Assembly: GCF_032118995.1 (NCBI RefSeq)
Contig: NC_092649.1
Coordinates: 18,847,832-18,911,831, forward strand
DNA: 64,000 bases
From: Asterias amurensis
Lineage: Eukaryota; Echinodermata; Asteroidea; Forcipulatida; Asteriidae
Direction of reading: 5' to 3'
In this document: one piece after another, positions 22,256 to 35,000 of the stretch
Position numbering within the stretch: the stretch's first letter is position 1
How the letters are laid out: each line of letters opens with the position of its first letter
Notes under the pieces: model-generated
Seen by the model: the letters and a program-made list of their open reading frames with translations, nothing else
What the model was told of the DNA's origin: nothing
Database searches by the model: none
Made by a program: the position numbers and the translations under genes

Positions 22256-22603
22256 GATGAGCAGGGATAACAATGTTGTAAAGCACCTTGATCAAGATCA
22301 TCAACTAACAAACAATCTCTGCAAAGATGTTGCTTTTAATTACTCACTCATTCTGTCTTAAACGTTTTGTTTCATTATGCAGGTCTGGATCCATGATGAT
22401 GTGACGCTTTTCAATTGGAATTAACTTGGACTCATTTGAAAAAAAATAGTTCATCATATCTTGAAGTTTGATAGATCTTATCAGAGCAACGGCAATGTAG
22501 TGAGTTTGTAACAGCTTCGTTCTACAACATGCAGCTATCACCGTCCAGCAAATGATGCTGGTCGGCTGATAAAACCCTCTTAGATTAAACTTCACCCCTG
22601 ATA

Positions 22604-23029
22604 ATGGGAAGTGGGTCCAGCTCAAAGCAAACCACACCATCCCAATCAGGAGCAGATCTTGCAAACATGACTCAACCGTCTAGCCGCGGCTCGCAGAGTC
22701 GCGGCAGACGTAACTTTGAAGAAGTCGAGTTTCACGACCCGAATGCGCGGCCTTCACCACAAAGGCAGCAGCCGTCGCAGTCGGTCGGTGGGGGCTCGTA
22801 CGGAGGAGTGCAACCCGTTGACCACTACAGGAACGGGTATAACGGGTATAGTCAACAGGGCCCACAAGAGCAGTGGCAATACGCTGGTAATGCTATCACT
22901 ACGCAGCAGAACTTCACGAGTGCATTGCAGTCGCACTATCAACAGGCCCAGGCGCCTCCTACCCTATTGCCGCAGCCGAATCAAGACCCCGATGAATTCT
23001 TGTCGATGGCGTTACAGATGCAGGAAATG
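22604..23029 (+). CDS. Kinesin-14 coding exon 1
   Basis: ATG in good context (A at -3, G at +4). Encodes [12 protein letters not shown] and a low-complexity Ser/Gln/Pro/Gly region, ending [15 protein letters not shown], which weakly resembles a ubiquitin-interacting motif without its Ser. Donor GTAGGT. A likely upstream acceptor (CTCTTAG, ending about 22581) suggests an untranslated first exon. Confidence 0.8.
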
Positions 23030-26000
23030 GTAGGTATCTCAGATAATTCAGAATTTTTAGCCTCTGCAATCAATCTCGCAGAATTTTAAAAATATTTATA
23101 ATAATCATACAAATAATATGTTTGGGAGAAAGTTGCAGAAACCGACCAGGTCAAGAACCTCTGGGACTTTAACAGTCAGACTGATCATGTTATAGAACAA
23201 TAGGCATCTGGATGTTGTAGTCTTAGATTAAGACGAAGAAGACGTGTCATCTCATTGACATAGCTGTGCCGGGAGATTTAAGGGTAGCTTCGAAGGAGAA
23301 AGAAAAGATCCAAAAGTAGCAAGACCTGGCCAGGGAACTTTGTAAGATTTGGCACCATTCCGAAAACACTTGGTAAACATCTAGACGAAATTGTTACAAA
23401 TGTGAGGATATATCTATTGCAGAAGCCTGCGTTTTTGGGAACAGCATAGACCCTAAGAAAAACCCTTGAGATCTAAGGAGATGAGACGTAGCCCGACTTA
23501 AACACTTACCGGCACAAAGGAAAAATTTTAACTTTCTTTTGCGTACTATGTCGATGATAAGATGAAATAATACATACATACAAGACATTTATGTCGCAAA
23601 CAATGCTGGAGCCTTTGTGCGCAACACAACATACTAAAACAATGACAAGAAATATCAAGCAATAAGTTACAAAATAAAGATTCAAACAAATGAGTCTTTT
23701 AAAGGATTTGGGTACTTTTTCAAAATGTCCATAGATTTACATTAAACTTACAGGGTTTGAAGATAATGCTAGTGGAAAGCTTCCCTTCAAATCTTACTTA
23801 CTGAGGTGCTGTAGTTTTTGAGAAATGAGTAAAACAATGTCATGAAAATCCGTTTGTAAATGAAAAAATAATTTTCATCTCATGAGACGAAAATTATTTT
23901 CATGACATTGTTTTACTCATTTCCCCAAAACTACAGCACCTCAGCACGTAATAATTTCAGGGAAGCTTTCTACTATCATTATCTTCAAACTGTGTAAGTT
24001 TAGTGTAAATCTGTGGACATTGTGTATTTTGTCCTACAAAAGTTACATACACCCTTTAAAATAGCCCTTACAAGTTTGAAGAGAGTCAGCTTGAAGAATA
24101 TGAAGGAGTAATAAGTCAGTCAATAACAAAAGAGCACTTAAATGGAAGGATCTTTGACCATAGAACTTAGTGGAAAAAGTAAACCGTGTCAGTATGGATT
24201 GGCCAGCAGAGTTATAGGAATTGTAGAGACCTAAGCACCAACCTTTTTACAATTTGCGAAGATTTTAAAAAACTATTCTCAAAAACTATTTTACTTCAGA
24301 GGGAGCCGTTTCTCACAGTGTGTCATACTATCAACCTCTCCCCATTACTCATTACCAAGTAAGGTATCATGCCAATAATTGTTTTAAGTAATTACCAATA
24401 GTGTCCACTGCCTTTAAAGAAGTTTTCTCCCTACCTCTGCTCCCTCCCCCCAACAAAGAAAATATGATAGGTGCCTAGTTTATAAAAAAAGAAAGATTTT
24501 ATTTAAACCTTAGAGAAGGCGAAATGTGCATGATATTTTTCCTACTTAAACCTGTTTTTTGATTTATTTTTTGCCCTTGAAAAACCCCCAGACAAATTAT
24601 GATTAAATACAGGCCAGGAATAAATAGAGGCCATGACCTCCAGTGGCCCAGGTCTTGACCTTGGTGCCCCTTCAAAAGTGTCAAGTATAGAATAGACTGT
24701 GCAAGTCTCGCGAGAAATTGAACTTCCGGGACCATTGTGGTCCCAACCTAAGGGAGTTTTACGTTGGGGAGATTTTGTTCTGTCGATAATTTTAGTTTAA
24801 CATAAGTTATGACTCTAAAAAGTGAATATGTTCTTGGGAATGTAAAAATAAGTGATTAAAAACAGAAAAGTAAAATCAATTCAACAAATTAACGAAGAAA
24901 ACTAAAGAAAAAAACTTGACCTCCAGTTTCCGGTGTACTCTAAACAATTAAGAATATTACCCAATTGACGTTCACATTATCGCTGAACCTATGTGATGAT
25001 CGCACCAACTGGACGTGATTCACAAACGGGGTGTATTAGAAAAACCATCCAAGGGAGTGTCGAACAGCGATCCTCGTCCCGATTAATGTATAATTTTTAC
25101 GTTAATTTAAACAAAACAATTATTATGTACACGAATTAAAATAATAATTGTACAAAAAGTACGTTAAAAATAATAACCTTTAAGAATTTTTTAACAAATA
25201 ACAATTTCAATACAATTTGGTTTTGTACAAAAACATACTTGTTTTCGAATTAAGTTCTCGTTTTCGCTGCGTGCGAGACTTGCACAGTCTATTGCAGATT
25301 TTATAGTGGAAGTGCCCATTGCAAAATGAAAATGGTCCTTGCCCTCTCAAAGATGAAATTCCATGCATAAATAGCTTGAAAAGTCCATAAAGCCTACACC
25401 GTTGAACACGTTGAACACGTTGAACACGTTAAACACGTTGAACAACCCTTGCGCTGAAAAAATCATACTATTTTTCTCAGGACCATAACATCATTCCTGA
25501 AGAAGACAAAAATAAAAAGAACAAAAAACTAACAGTAGTGCCTATACCATGCAGTTTAAATGCTCTGGACACCATTGGCTCAAAATAATTATTAGCATAA
25601 AAACTTACTTGGTAATGAGTAACGGGGAGCTGTTGATAGTATAAAACATTGTGAAAAACGGCTCCCTCTGAAGTAACAAAGTGGTCGGAAGGAATTATTT
25701 TTCCACAAATTTGATTTTTAGACCTCAGAATTATATTTTGAGTTCTCGAAATCAAGCATCTGAAAGCACACAACTTCGTGTGACAGGGGTGTTTTTTCTT
25801 TAATTTTTCTCTCGCAACTTCGACGACCAATTGAGCTCAAATTTTGTTATTTTATGCATACACCAAGTGAGAAGACTTGTCTTTGACAACTACCAATAAT
25901 GTCCAGTGTCTTTAACTTCAGCTATACGTTGGGTATACATGTAATAGTAAAAAACGTCAGGCCTGAAGCATTTTATTGGCATCTGAAAGCACACAAATTT

Positions 26001-29000
26001 GGTCAAAGACTGGATGTTTTATCTTTGATTCTCTTGCAACCTTTATGACCAATTGAGTCCAAATTTTCACAGGTTTGTTATGTTATGGATTTGTTGGGAT
26101 TACACTTTTAAAGATTACAAAGGCAATGAAAGTTGTTCAGTGCCTTTAAAGACACTGGACACCTCCGGTAATTGTCAAAGACAGTCCCCTCACATAAAAT
26201 ATGCATAAATTAACAAACCTGTGAAAATTTGAACTCAACTGGTCATCGAAGTTGCGAGATAATAGTAGAAGAAAAACACCCTTGTCACCTGAAGTTGTGT
26301 GCTTTCAGATGCTTGATTTAAAGACCTCAAAATCTAATTCTGATGTCTTGAAATTAAATTCAAATATGTTAGTGGAAAATTACTTCTTTCTCGAACACTA
26401 CGTTACTTTAGTGGGAGAAGTTTCTCACAATGTTTTATACTATCAACCTCTCCCCCATTACTCATTACCAAGTGAGGTTTTATGCTAACAATTATTTTGA
26501 GTAATTACCATTAGTGTTCACTGCCTTTAAAAGAATTTTCTACCCACCTCTGCTCCCTCCCCTCAACAAAGAAAATATGATACTATATGGATAAAATAAA
26601 TCTGATTTATAAAGGAGAAGGCAAAATGTGCATTATATTTTTCCTACTTAACCATGTTCACACACGTCATTACAAAATGTCAAGTATTTCACAACGATCT
26701 ATCTCTGGGTTGGTTTGTACAAGAACTACACAAGGATTAAATACAAGCGAACAATAGCAGCTCCTCTGCAAGCTGCTTGTATTGATTTTAGTTCATCTTG
26801 TCTCCATAATAAGACATGGGGTTTCCACAATACAATAATATGTGTTTGTCGTCAGGATTGAGAGGCAGTATTTTTAACTCATAGGATTTTGAAATTGCCT
26901 TTAGAGAGAAATTTATTGTAGTGTTAGTATGAAATGAGTAGGGTAGATGGCCTTAGCTTTTGATCCAAACCAGACCTTCTGCAGAGGCATTTAAAGGTAG
27001 TGGACACTTTTGGTAATAATTGTTAGCATAAAAACTTACTTTCTAACAAGCAATGGAGAGCTGTTGATAGTATAGAACATTGTGAGAAACGGCTCCCTCT
27101 GAAGTAACTTAGTTTTCGAGAAAGAACTAATTTTCCACGAACTTGATTTCAAGACCTCAGAATTAGATTTTTAGGGGTCTCACAATCAATCACATTAAAG
27201 CACACAACTTTGTGTGACAAAGTTTTTGTTTTTAAATTCATTATTTTCTCGCAAACTCAACGACCAATTTTCACAGGTTTGTTATTTTTATGCATATTGA
27301 TATACACCAAGTGAGAAGACTAAGTGTACCAAGTAAGGTTTTATGCTTATGATTATTTTGAGTAATTACCAATAGTGTCCACTGCCTTTAACTTTGCAGA
27401 TGAATAATAAAAATCAAACCAATAATAAGCAACAACAAAAATCCTAATTAAATCATTTGAAATGTTAATTTACATTTTCACCATAGTTGATTCACTATAA
27501 GAAAGATCGCTGGTTGCGTTAGTACAGTCATCGTAGAAGATCAAGAAATTGAGTTTATTCAATTTAGTACGAATGCAATAACTGCAAGGAACTGATGTGC
27601 ACGTCATGTTTTCCATAATTACATGTCTCGTCCTTGCAGTTAATAATAGCGTTGTCTCACCTGCTTTTGTCTTCGCTGCATTTGTGTTTCTGAATGTAGT
27701 ACTATTAACGCTCTGCTCATTGTGCTTGAGGGCTTGTTAATGTATGATGCTGCAATTTACATCCACATAAAGCCATTGGACACTTTCTGAACGAAACAAA
27801 AATTAAAATATCACAGTTTTACAAGTAACTTACAGGGTTTACAGAAGTTAAATGTGAAAGACTCCCCTTGAAGTATGATTCCATACAATGCTTTACTTTT
27901 TGAGAAAACATTGAAACAATTATTAATTCTCGATATTGAGATTAACAAATTTATTTTAAACACATGTCATGACACGGCGAAACAAGGTTGGGTTTTCACG
28001 ATATTTTCTCCCAACTCCGATGATCGATTGAGCCTAAATTTTCACAGGTTTAATTGTTATTTTATATATAAGTTGTGATACACGATGTTGGCCTTTAGAC
28101 AATACTGTTTACCGAAAGTGTCCAATGGCTTTAAGGACACAAGTGTCATGGCTGGGGATTCAAACCCACTCTGCTGCTCAGAAACACCCGAGTTTGAATT
28201 CGGTGCTCTTAACCGCTCGGCCACGACACTCCCACAGTAGATTATGTTCTTGCGATGTTGTGCGATTGCTTTAAAACACGTGTTTGCCTTTTTTTTTTTC
28301 AACAACAGAGTTTTACCAATAATAATAAATCTTAAATCTTAGCAGCCTTTCTGAACAGTTAGGCCTATTGTGAAAATTAAAACAAAATCAATAAAATCGT
28401 TTTTCTTCAAAATTTTGGGTGGATTGTTCAAAAACTCAGTTATTTATTTTGACAGAATACCGGTTAACACATAAACTTTTATTTTATAAAAAAGAAGTTA
28501 AACAATAACGCAGCTGGTGAAGATTATGAAATTCATTCCTGATTAAACTGCAAAGTTGTATGTTCAAGCCAGGAAAGGCCATTGGAAAGTACTGATGTTG
28601 GAGACCTTTGATTTGAAACATCTGGCTCATATAGATTATATTATAAAGCCGTTCACTATCTAAAAATCTAAATTTGGGGTGGGTGGGTCAAACCAATTGA
28701 TAAAAAAAAAAATCAATTATTTTTGAAACATGGACTATTCTAAATGGCCCCTTAGAGTATAATTTCGGTAAAGAAAATAAGCAAAATATGTATCCAGAAA
28801 AATTGTTGGCCCAAGCACTGTTGAGATTGGAATGATTATTAGCTCCCTTGCACCAAACCTACATGATGTACATGATGTATGTATGTCTAAAAAATTGCAA
28901 GTGTAGCATAGGCTATTAAAGTGTCCTTCTGGCCACCTGAGCCCCATTTCATTTCTCTTAGAAAGCCAGCTTACCGTAAGCAAAGAATCAGCACTTTTGG

Positions 29001-32000
29001 AAGCAGGGAATTCCTTGCTTATGACAAGTGTATTTCAAGAGAGAGCAGAGAATTGTTTACGCACCCAAACCGAGGACTTTAACAGAAGGGATCCGGGAAA
29101 AAGTCGCACCGAGGACGTCCTGGATCCGATTTCATAGTATATATCAAACCAATGGGGCATCTAAAAAAAAAAAAATTGTCCAAAGAATAGGAGAACAAAG
29201 AGAAGTCCTCATTTGATACCATAAACACAGCTATGGGTAGACACCATAAACACAATTGTGTGCTTGTGGGAGTGTGTACTCTACGTTTCTCTATTGCTTA
29301 CACAGCTAGTGCAGAAGTTCAGCGCTTGCACAGTAAGCGAAGAATGGTGATTGCAAGCGTAGAACTCGGTGGTAAGCAGAGCCATGAAATTAGACCCTCG
29401 TCTTGTCTAATCTGTGGCCCTCCAGTGGAGAGCAATAATAACTTCAAGGAGTTGTCAGAAGACACCCCAATGATTCTTCAAAAGCTTAGATTTTTCTCAA
29501 ATTGCATAACTTCCAAATTAGTGAACTAGTTTATGGAAAAAAAACTACAGAGGCTGCACTCAAAAAAACCATAGGGCCTATCTACCTATTGACCCCCTGC
29601 ACGCGCGCCACACGCAGTGACTGATGCTACGCTCACCATGTTGGTTTAAAGTGCGCTCTTCACTGAATAACACACGTTGACATTGACCACCAAAATGGCG
29701 CATCCAAGATTATTCTGATGATGACGCCAGGTGAATTGGGTCAATTGAATATAAATTTTGTTCTAACTGAACTTTTTGTTTCCCCAAACCAGGGCGAGGA
29801 CGACATTGTGTTTGAGACGTTTCATCACAGTAATGGACGAACTTACACGTGTATCAAACAGTCTGGCAAACGACACTACCTGGACAACTGGAATACGCAG
29901 GTAACAAACCATGTAACACCACAGTCGAGGCACACAGACTAATTTTTTACATTTAAGGCACTGAATAATTAGTTATTACTCACAATATTTTTTTATTTTT
30001 AGCATACAAACTTACTTGGTAACAAGCAATGAAAACTATGTTTTGAAACTTTGCATGGTGGAAATATGGTATTGAAAGGTTTGCGGTAATGTATAATGAT
30101 TATCTCTATATGAGTTTAGGTGGTTCTGAAAAGAACCGTTGGTTTAGACTCAATTCAATCAGTATGCTCTGATCGTCTTCTGGAGAAAGCACATGTTGAT
30201 AGTATAAAATGGACAGCCGTTGATAGTATAAAACATTGTGAGAAACGGTGACCAGTTGAGTGTTATTATGCATGTTGGGATACAGCAAGTAAGCTTAATA
30301 CTGGTCTTTGACAATAACCAAAGGTGTCCAGTGGTTTTAAGGCATTCCAAACAAAACATCTTGTGAGGCAAAAAAAGGACGAATCCAGCCATCATACAGA
30401 GCTGCCAGCTCTCCTTGATTCTGCAGAAAGTCCCCTAAAAATCCCAATCATTTCAGATTCTCCTGAGCAAATTTGAAAAAAAAAACTCCCTTAAAAAGGA
30501 AACTTTCCCGTATTATTTATTAAATGTAATTCTAAATAACTTAAGGGTTTACCAAAAGGTGGTCGTAGCACCATTTCAATGTATCTCCTAAAATCATGGA
30601 CACAAGTGTTTAAAGGAACACGTTGTCTTTAATCGGACGAGTTGGTCTTTAAAAAGCGTTTGTAACCGTTTTTTATAAAATGCATATGGTTGGAAAGATA
30701 TTTTAAAAGTAGAATACAATGATCCACACAAGTTTGCCTCGAAATTGCGTGGTTTTCCTTTTACTGTGTGAACTAACACGGTCAGCCATTTATGGGAGTC
30801 AATAATTTGACTCCCATAAATGGCCGACCGTGTTAGTCGACGAGGTAAAAGGAAAACCGTGCAATTTTGAGGCATGTTTGTGTGGATCATTGTATTCTAC
30901 TTTTACAACATCTTTCTACCCATATGCATTTTATAAAAAAACACCGATTACAAACGTTTTTCAAAGACCAACTAGATCGATCCAAGGCAACGTGTTCCTT
31001 TAAGACCGGCACTCGAACCCACATTCTGCTGATCAGAAACACCAGAGCATGAGTCCGGTGTTCTTATCTGCTTGGCAACGACACGCCAGAGAACCTAATA
31101 TTTAATGTATGGCCGAACCTTCATTATCTCTAATAACTTGCAGACTGCTAAGTTCTAGACGTACAGTAGGTCATAAAATAACTATCCTTAAATAGAAAGT
31201 AAATTTGTGTGTGTTTCCTAGCAACTACATACGTAGGTTATTAAAGGAGTGTTCAATGTCCCGTTGCTACTATGCCAATCGGACATTAATTATTTATGAA
31301 AATATAGCCCGTCTGCGTCCCATATCCAACTCGGCCTTCGGCCTCGTTGGATATGGGACGCAGATGCACTATATTTTTTCGTATTCCACTCCTGCTTGTG
31401 TGATAACTTATAATGTCCCTATCTGATATGGAGAAAATAAAGACAACGAAAAAAATATACAAAATATAAGAGGTACATGTAGCTTACTGGTGATGAGTAT
31501 CAAAAAAAATGCATGAATTAGATGACAATTCCTAAGCTTATCAATGGAATCAATATTTTTTCAAATGCTCCTGGAGATTGTTCCATAAGGTTGAGGCAGT
31601 GTGATGAGCAAAGCTGCAATCGACAATATGACTTGGTAAAAACTGGCGGAATAACTGGCCGGAGTTGCATGACGTCACCACGAGAGCGCGAGTATGATCG
31701 TTCAATTAGCTCTTGTCAGGGGCTCACACGAATGAGCATTGCGGGGTCGAGACGGGGAAGCTAATTGAATGCACCCATTGACAAATCGTTTTTTTTCTTT
31801 TCCAGGAATGGCAAGCGTTTCCAGAACGATGGATTGGCCAGGGTCATTTCTCAGTGGACGGAGATCCAATACAAGACAACAATGCTGGCTCTAATAGTAA
31901 CCCAGCTTCCTCGACATCACAAACCCATGATGCCGGAGACATCGATATCTCACCAGGGCTCGGGAGCGGGAACAATGACGACCGGGCTGGATCAATCAAA

Positions 32001-35000
32001 CACCCAACTCGGGGAAGTCTCCTCACTTATATATTTGAGGTATATTTCATCAAATTTTTTACGATTGTTGTGTTTTTGTAAGATTCAGAACCTTGTTTTT
32101 TTTTTTTTGCAAAGTTAAACTAAAATCTTGATTTTTTTCTGATCAAATTTCAACAATGCTACAAGGAGGAAAACTTCATTACTTATTGACCAAATAATAA
32201 CCTAAACTAAAATTAAACGAGGATAATAGGTAAACTTGTCAAAGTGATTTTGATCAAGTATCTTGAAAGAAAACAACAACAACAATGCTTAAAATATAGA
32301 ATAGATGTTAAATTTGCATCGGGGATAAAAAATGTGCATTTTTGTTTATACCCATACACACTGATGTGTGTTAGCTATGTTACATTCTAAGTAATTACCT
32401 AGTACCCGACCCGAGCTCAGCTGTGATGAAAAATCACAGTCATATTACTCGGGTGGCATTCAAACCCAGCCCAGGTCAAAATTCCAGTTGAACCTAGTTA
32501 ACTGGGGTCAACTGGTTCAACTGGATAGTGACCAAAGTCGTCCATTTTCCATATTAACCAACTGGTTTGGACTAGGTTTAACTGTGTTCAACTAGGTTTA
32601 AATTATAAACCAGTTGGTGTCTGTCCATTTTCCATATTAAACCAACTGGTTTTAACTGTGTTTAACTAGTTTATCAACTGGTTTTCAACTAGTTCCAGTT
32701 AAACCCAGTTTAACTAGGTTCAACTAGAATTTCGACCTGGGAGGACCCTTGCTACTAGAGCATAGTCTTACCAACTAGACTACCAAGATTGCCCGGTAGC
32801 TAGAGGCAGCTCGAATCCTATGTTTTTGGCAGCAGGTACCGCAACGTTATAATAGATGTTAAATTTGCATCGGGAATAAAGAGTATTCATTTTGGTTTTA
32901 ATATACATAATATCTGTTTACAAAGCAATATAATATCTCTTTACAAAGCAATACATGGCCTCGCTCCCACATACATCAATAGTCTCATCTCACAAAAGTT
33001 GCCTTCTTCATCCGTGAGCCTTTGATCAACATCCAACATTCATCTTCAACTTTCCAATGGCCCACGCACGAATAATCGCTATGGTGATAGAGCATTCTTA
33101 GTAGCTGCACCAACTTGCTGGAACAGCTCCCTATACACATCCGTGACTCATCTTCAATCAGCTTATTCAGAACTCACATTTAAAAACACATCTTTTCAGA
33201 CAATGCTAAAGCGCTTTGAAATGCTTGTGGAAAGCGCTATCCGATGATTTATTATTATTATTATTATTATTATTTTTATAATTAATGTAGGAAAAGCGTA
33301 ATATTCACTGTTACTTTGACGATTCGTCAGGAGCGTGGGTGAAGATGCCAGTTTCTTGGGAGCAGCATTCGGACTTCATTAAACCTCTTGTTAGACAGAT
33401 CCAGGTAATTGTTTTAGTTATAGACGGCCATACAGGCTAAAATGTACCTTATCATGATCCTGGAATGGATTGGATTGGTGGTCGGGGCAGCGTTAACTGG
33501 TCACGGGGGTAGGAAGGCTGGGTGTTTCTTCCAGCCTGTTGTCTTGATGTCCTATGTGACTGGTTGGCGTTGTTTTGGCTGGTGCTTTTTTTTTTTAGTG
33601 TGCGGGTCTTTTGTTGCTTTGCATTTCTACTTCTCTTATTTTGTAATTTATATAGTTTTGATTTTGATTGTGTATATTGTATTTGGCTAGTTTCTATGTT
33701 TTTTAACGTGGACAATAAATCAAATCCTATCTTATCTAATCCTGTTCCAACTCCCGTGGGTCTAAGGGAACTCTACATTTTTTGACAGGGTAAATGCTGG
33801 AGATTATGATTCTGAAAGTTCTCCACAAAAAAGCATTTATGTTAAAAACTTACCTTGTAAGAAGTACAACAGCTTTGAATAGTATATTGCATTTTGAGAC
33901 ACGTTTTACTTTGAAGTACTGCGGGTATGGAAAAAGATATCACAAGTACACCAGACAACTTTGAGTAATTAGCAAAGAAACATTGCAATGTTGGGAGTGG
34001 GGTGTCGTGGTCGAGCGGGTAAGAGCACCGAACTCTAGCTCTGGTGCTTCCGTTCAGCAGAGTGTGGATTCGAATCTCGGTCTTGACAGTGTCCCTGAGC
34101 AAGATACTTAACTATTTGCTTCTCTCCACCCAGGGGTAAATGGGTACCTGTGAGGGCAGAGACGGTTCTTGTGATTGATTTAGCCGAGTAGCGCATATTA
34201 ATGTTGCACAAGGCTGTATACTCCCCACCAGGGAGCTGAGATGGTTTAAGGAGTGAACTTAGGCCCAGTGACCAGAGTTAATGATGTGAAGCGGTTTGGG
34301 ACGCCCTCCGGGTGTGAAAAGCGCGATATAAAAACGGGTTATTATTATTATCTCCGATTCCGAAAACCTCAATGTGAATCGATAATTGGTTTGGAAGATA
34401 CAATCTGGATGTCAGCCTGTAAAACTCAAAGTTTGTGACACTAATACATGTATATGTATACAAAAAAAGGCTGTAAATAAATCTTCAAACCTATTTATCT
34501 CAAAATGGTCTGTTTTGAGATACACCACTTTAACAAAACAGTCCTCCCTCGTGTACAAATGTTTCCTGTGTTATTGTAGCTGTGACCTCATATTCTCTGT
34601 TGAACACCCAGCGGGGTGGATATGTGCGCATTACAAGTCTTATTATTGTTATTATTATTATTAGGAAGCGTTGCCCATGTGGAAAGACAAGTATGACATG
34701 ATCGCGGCTCTACGTCAGAGCAACTACGACACGGAGGATGCCATCTCCACCTACTTTGCAATCGGCGATACCGGGGCCATGGACAGCCCCGATAGACTGA
34801 CTGGAGTCAACACGAAACTCGTCAAAGAAAAAGATGAGAAGATCTCCATCTTGCAAGACAAGTTGGCCAAATTAGTAAGTTGAAAAATGCTTGTTCCTTC
34901 ATAAACATATAGACCTATATAGGATTTGAGGCATTGCTTGGTGAGGTATCAATGTATATTTGGTTTGCGGTAACACCATGTGTGTATCTACTTGCCAGGT

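Larger units (their letters stand above)
19592..22603. promoter_or_regulatory. Shared divergent intergenic region, SLC35B4 / kinesin-14
   Basis: The two start codons point away from each other, 3.0 kb apart. An inverted CCAAT box (ATTGG) and a CRE-like GACGTCAC lie side by side at 20713-20730. Just downstream, ATG followed by a GTAAGT donor at 20869 could end an untranslated first exon of the kinesin gene, spliced to the CTCTTAG acceptor ending about 22581. The rest holds a small palindrome (21150-21206) and copies of a GCTTACG-rich repeat. Promoter assignment is inference. Confidence 0.35.

Noticed and set aside
22344..22664. 106-codon minus-strand frame next to the kinesin start
   Set aside because: No family resemblance, and it overlaps the start of the kinesin coding exon on the other strand.
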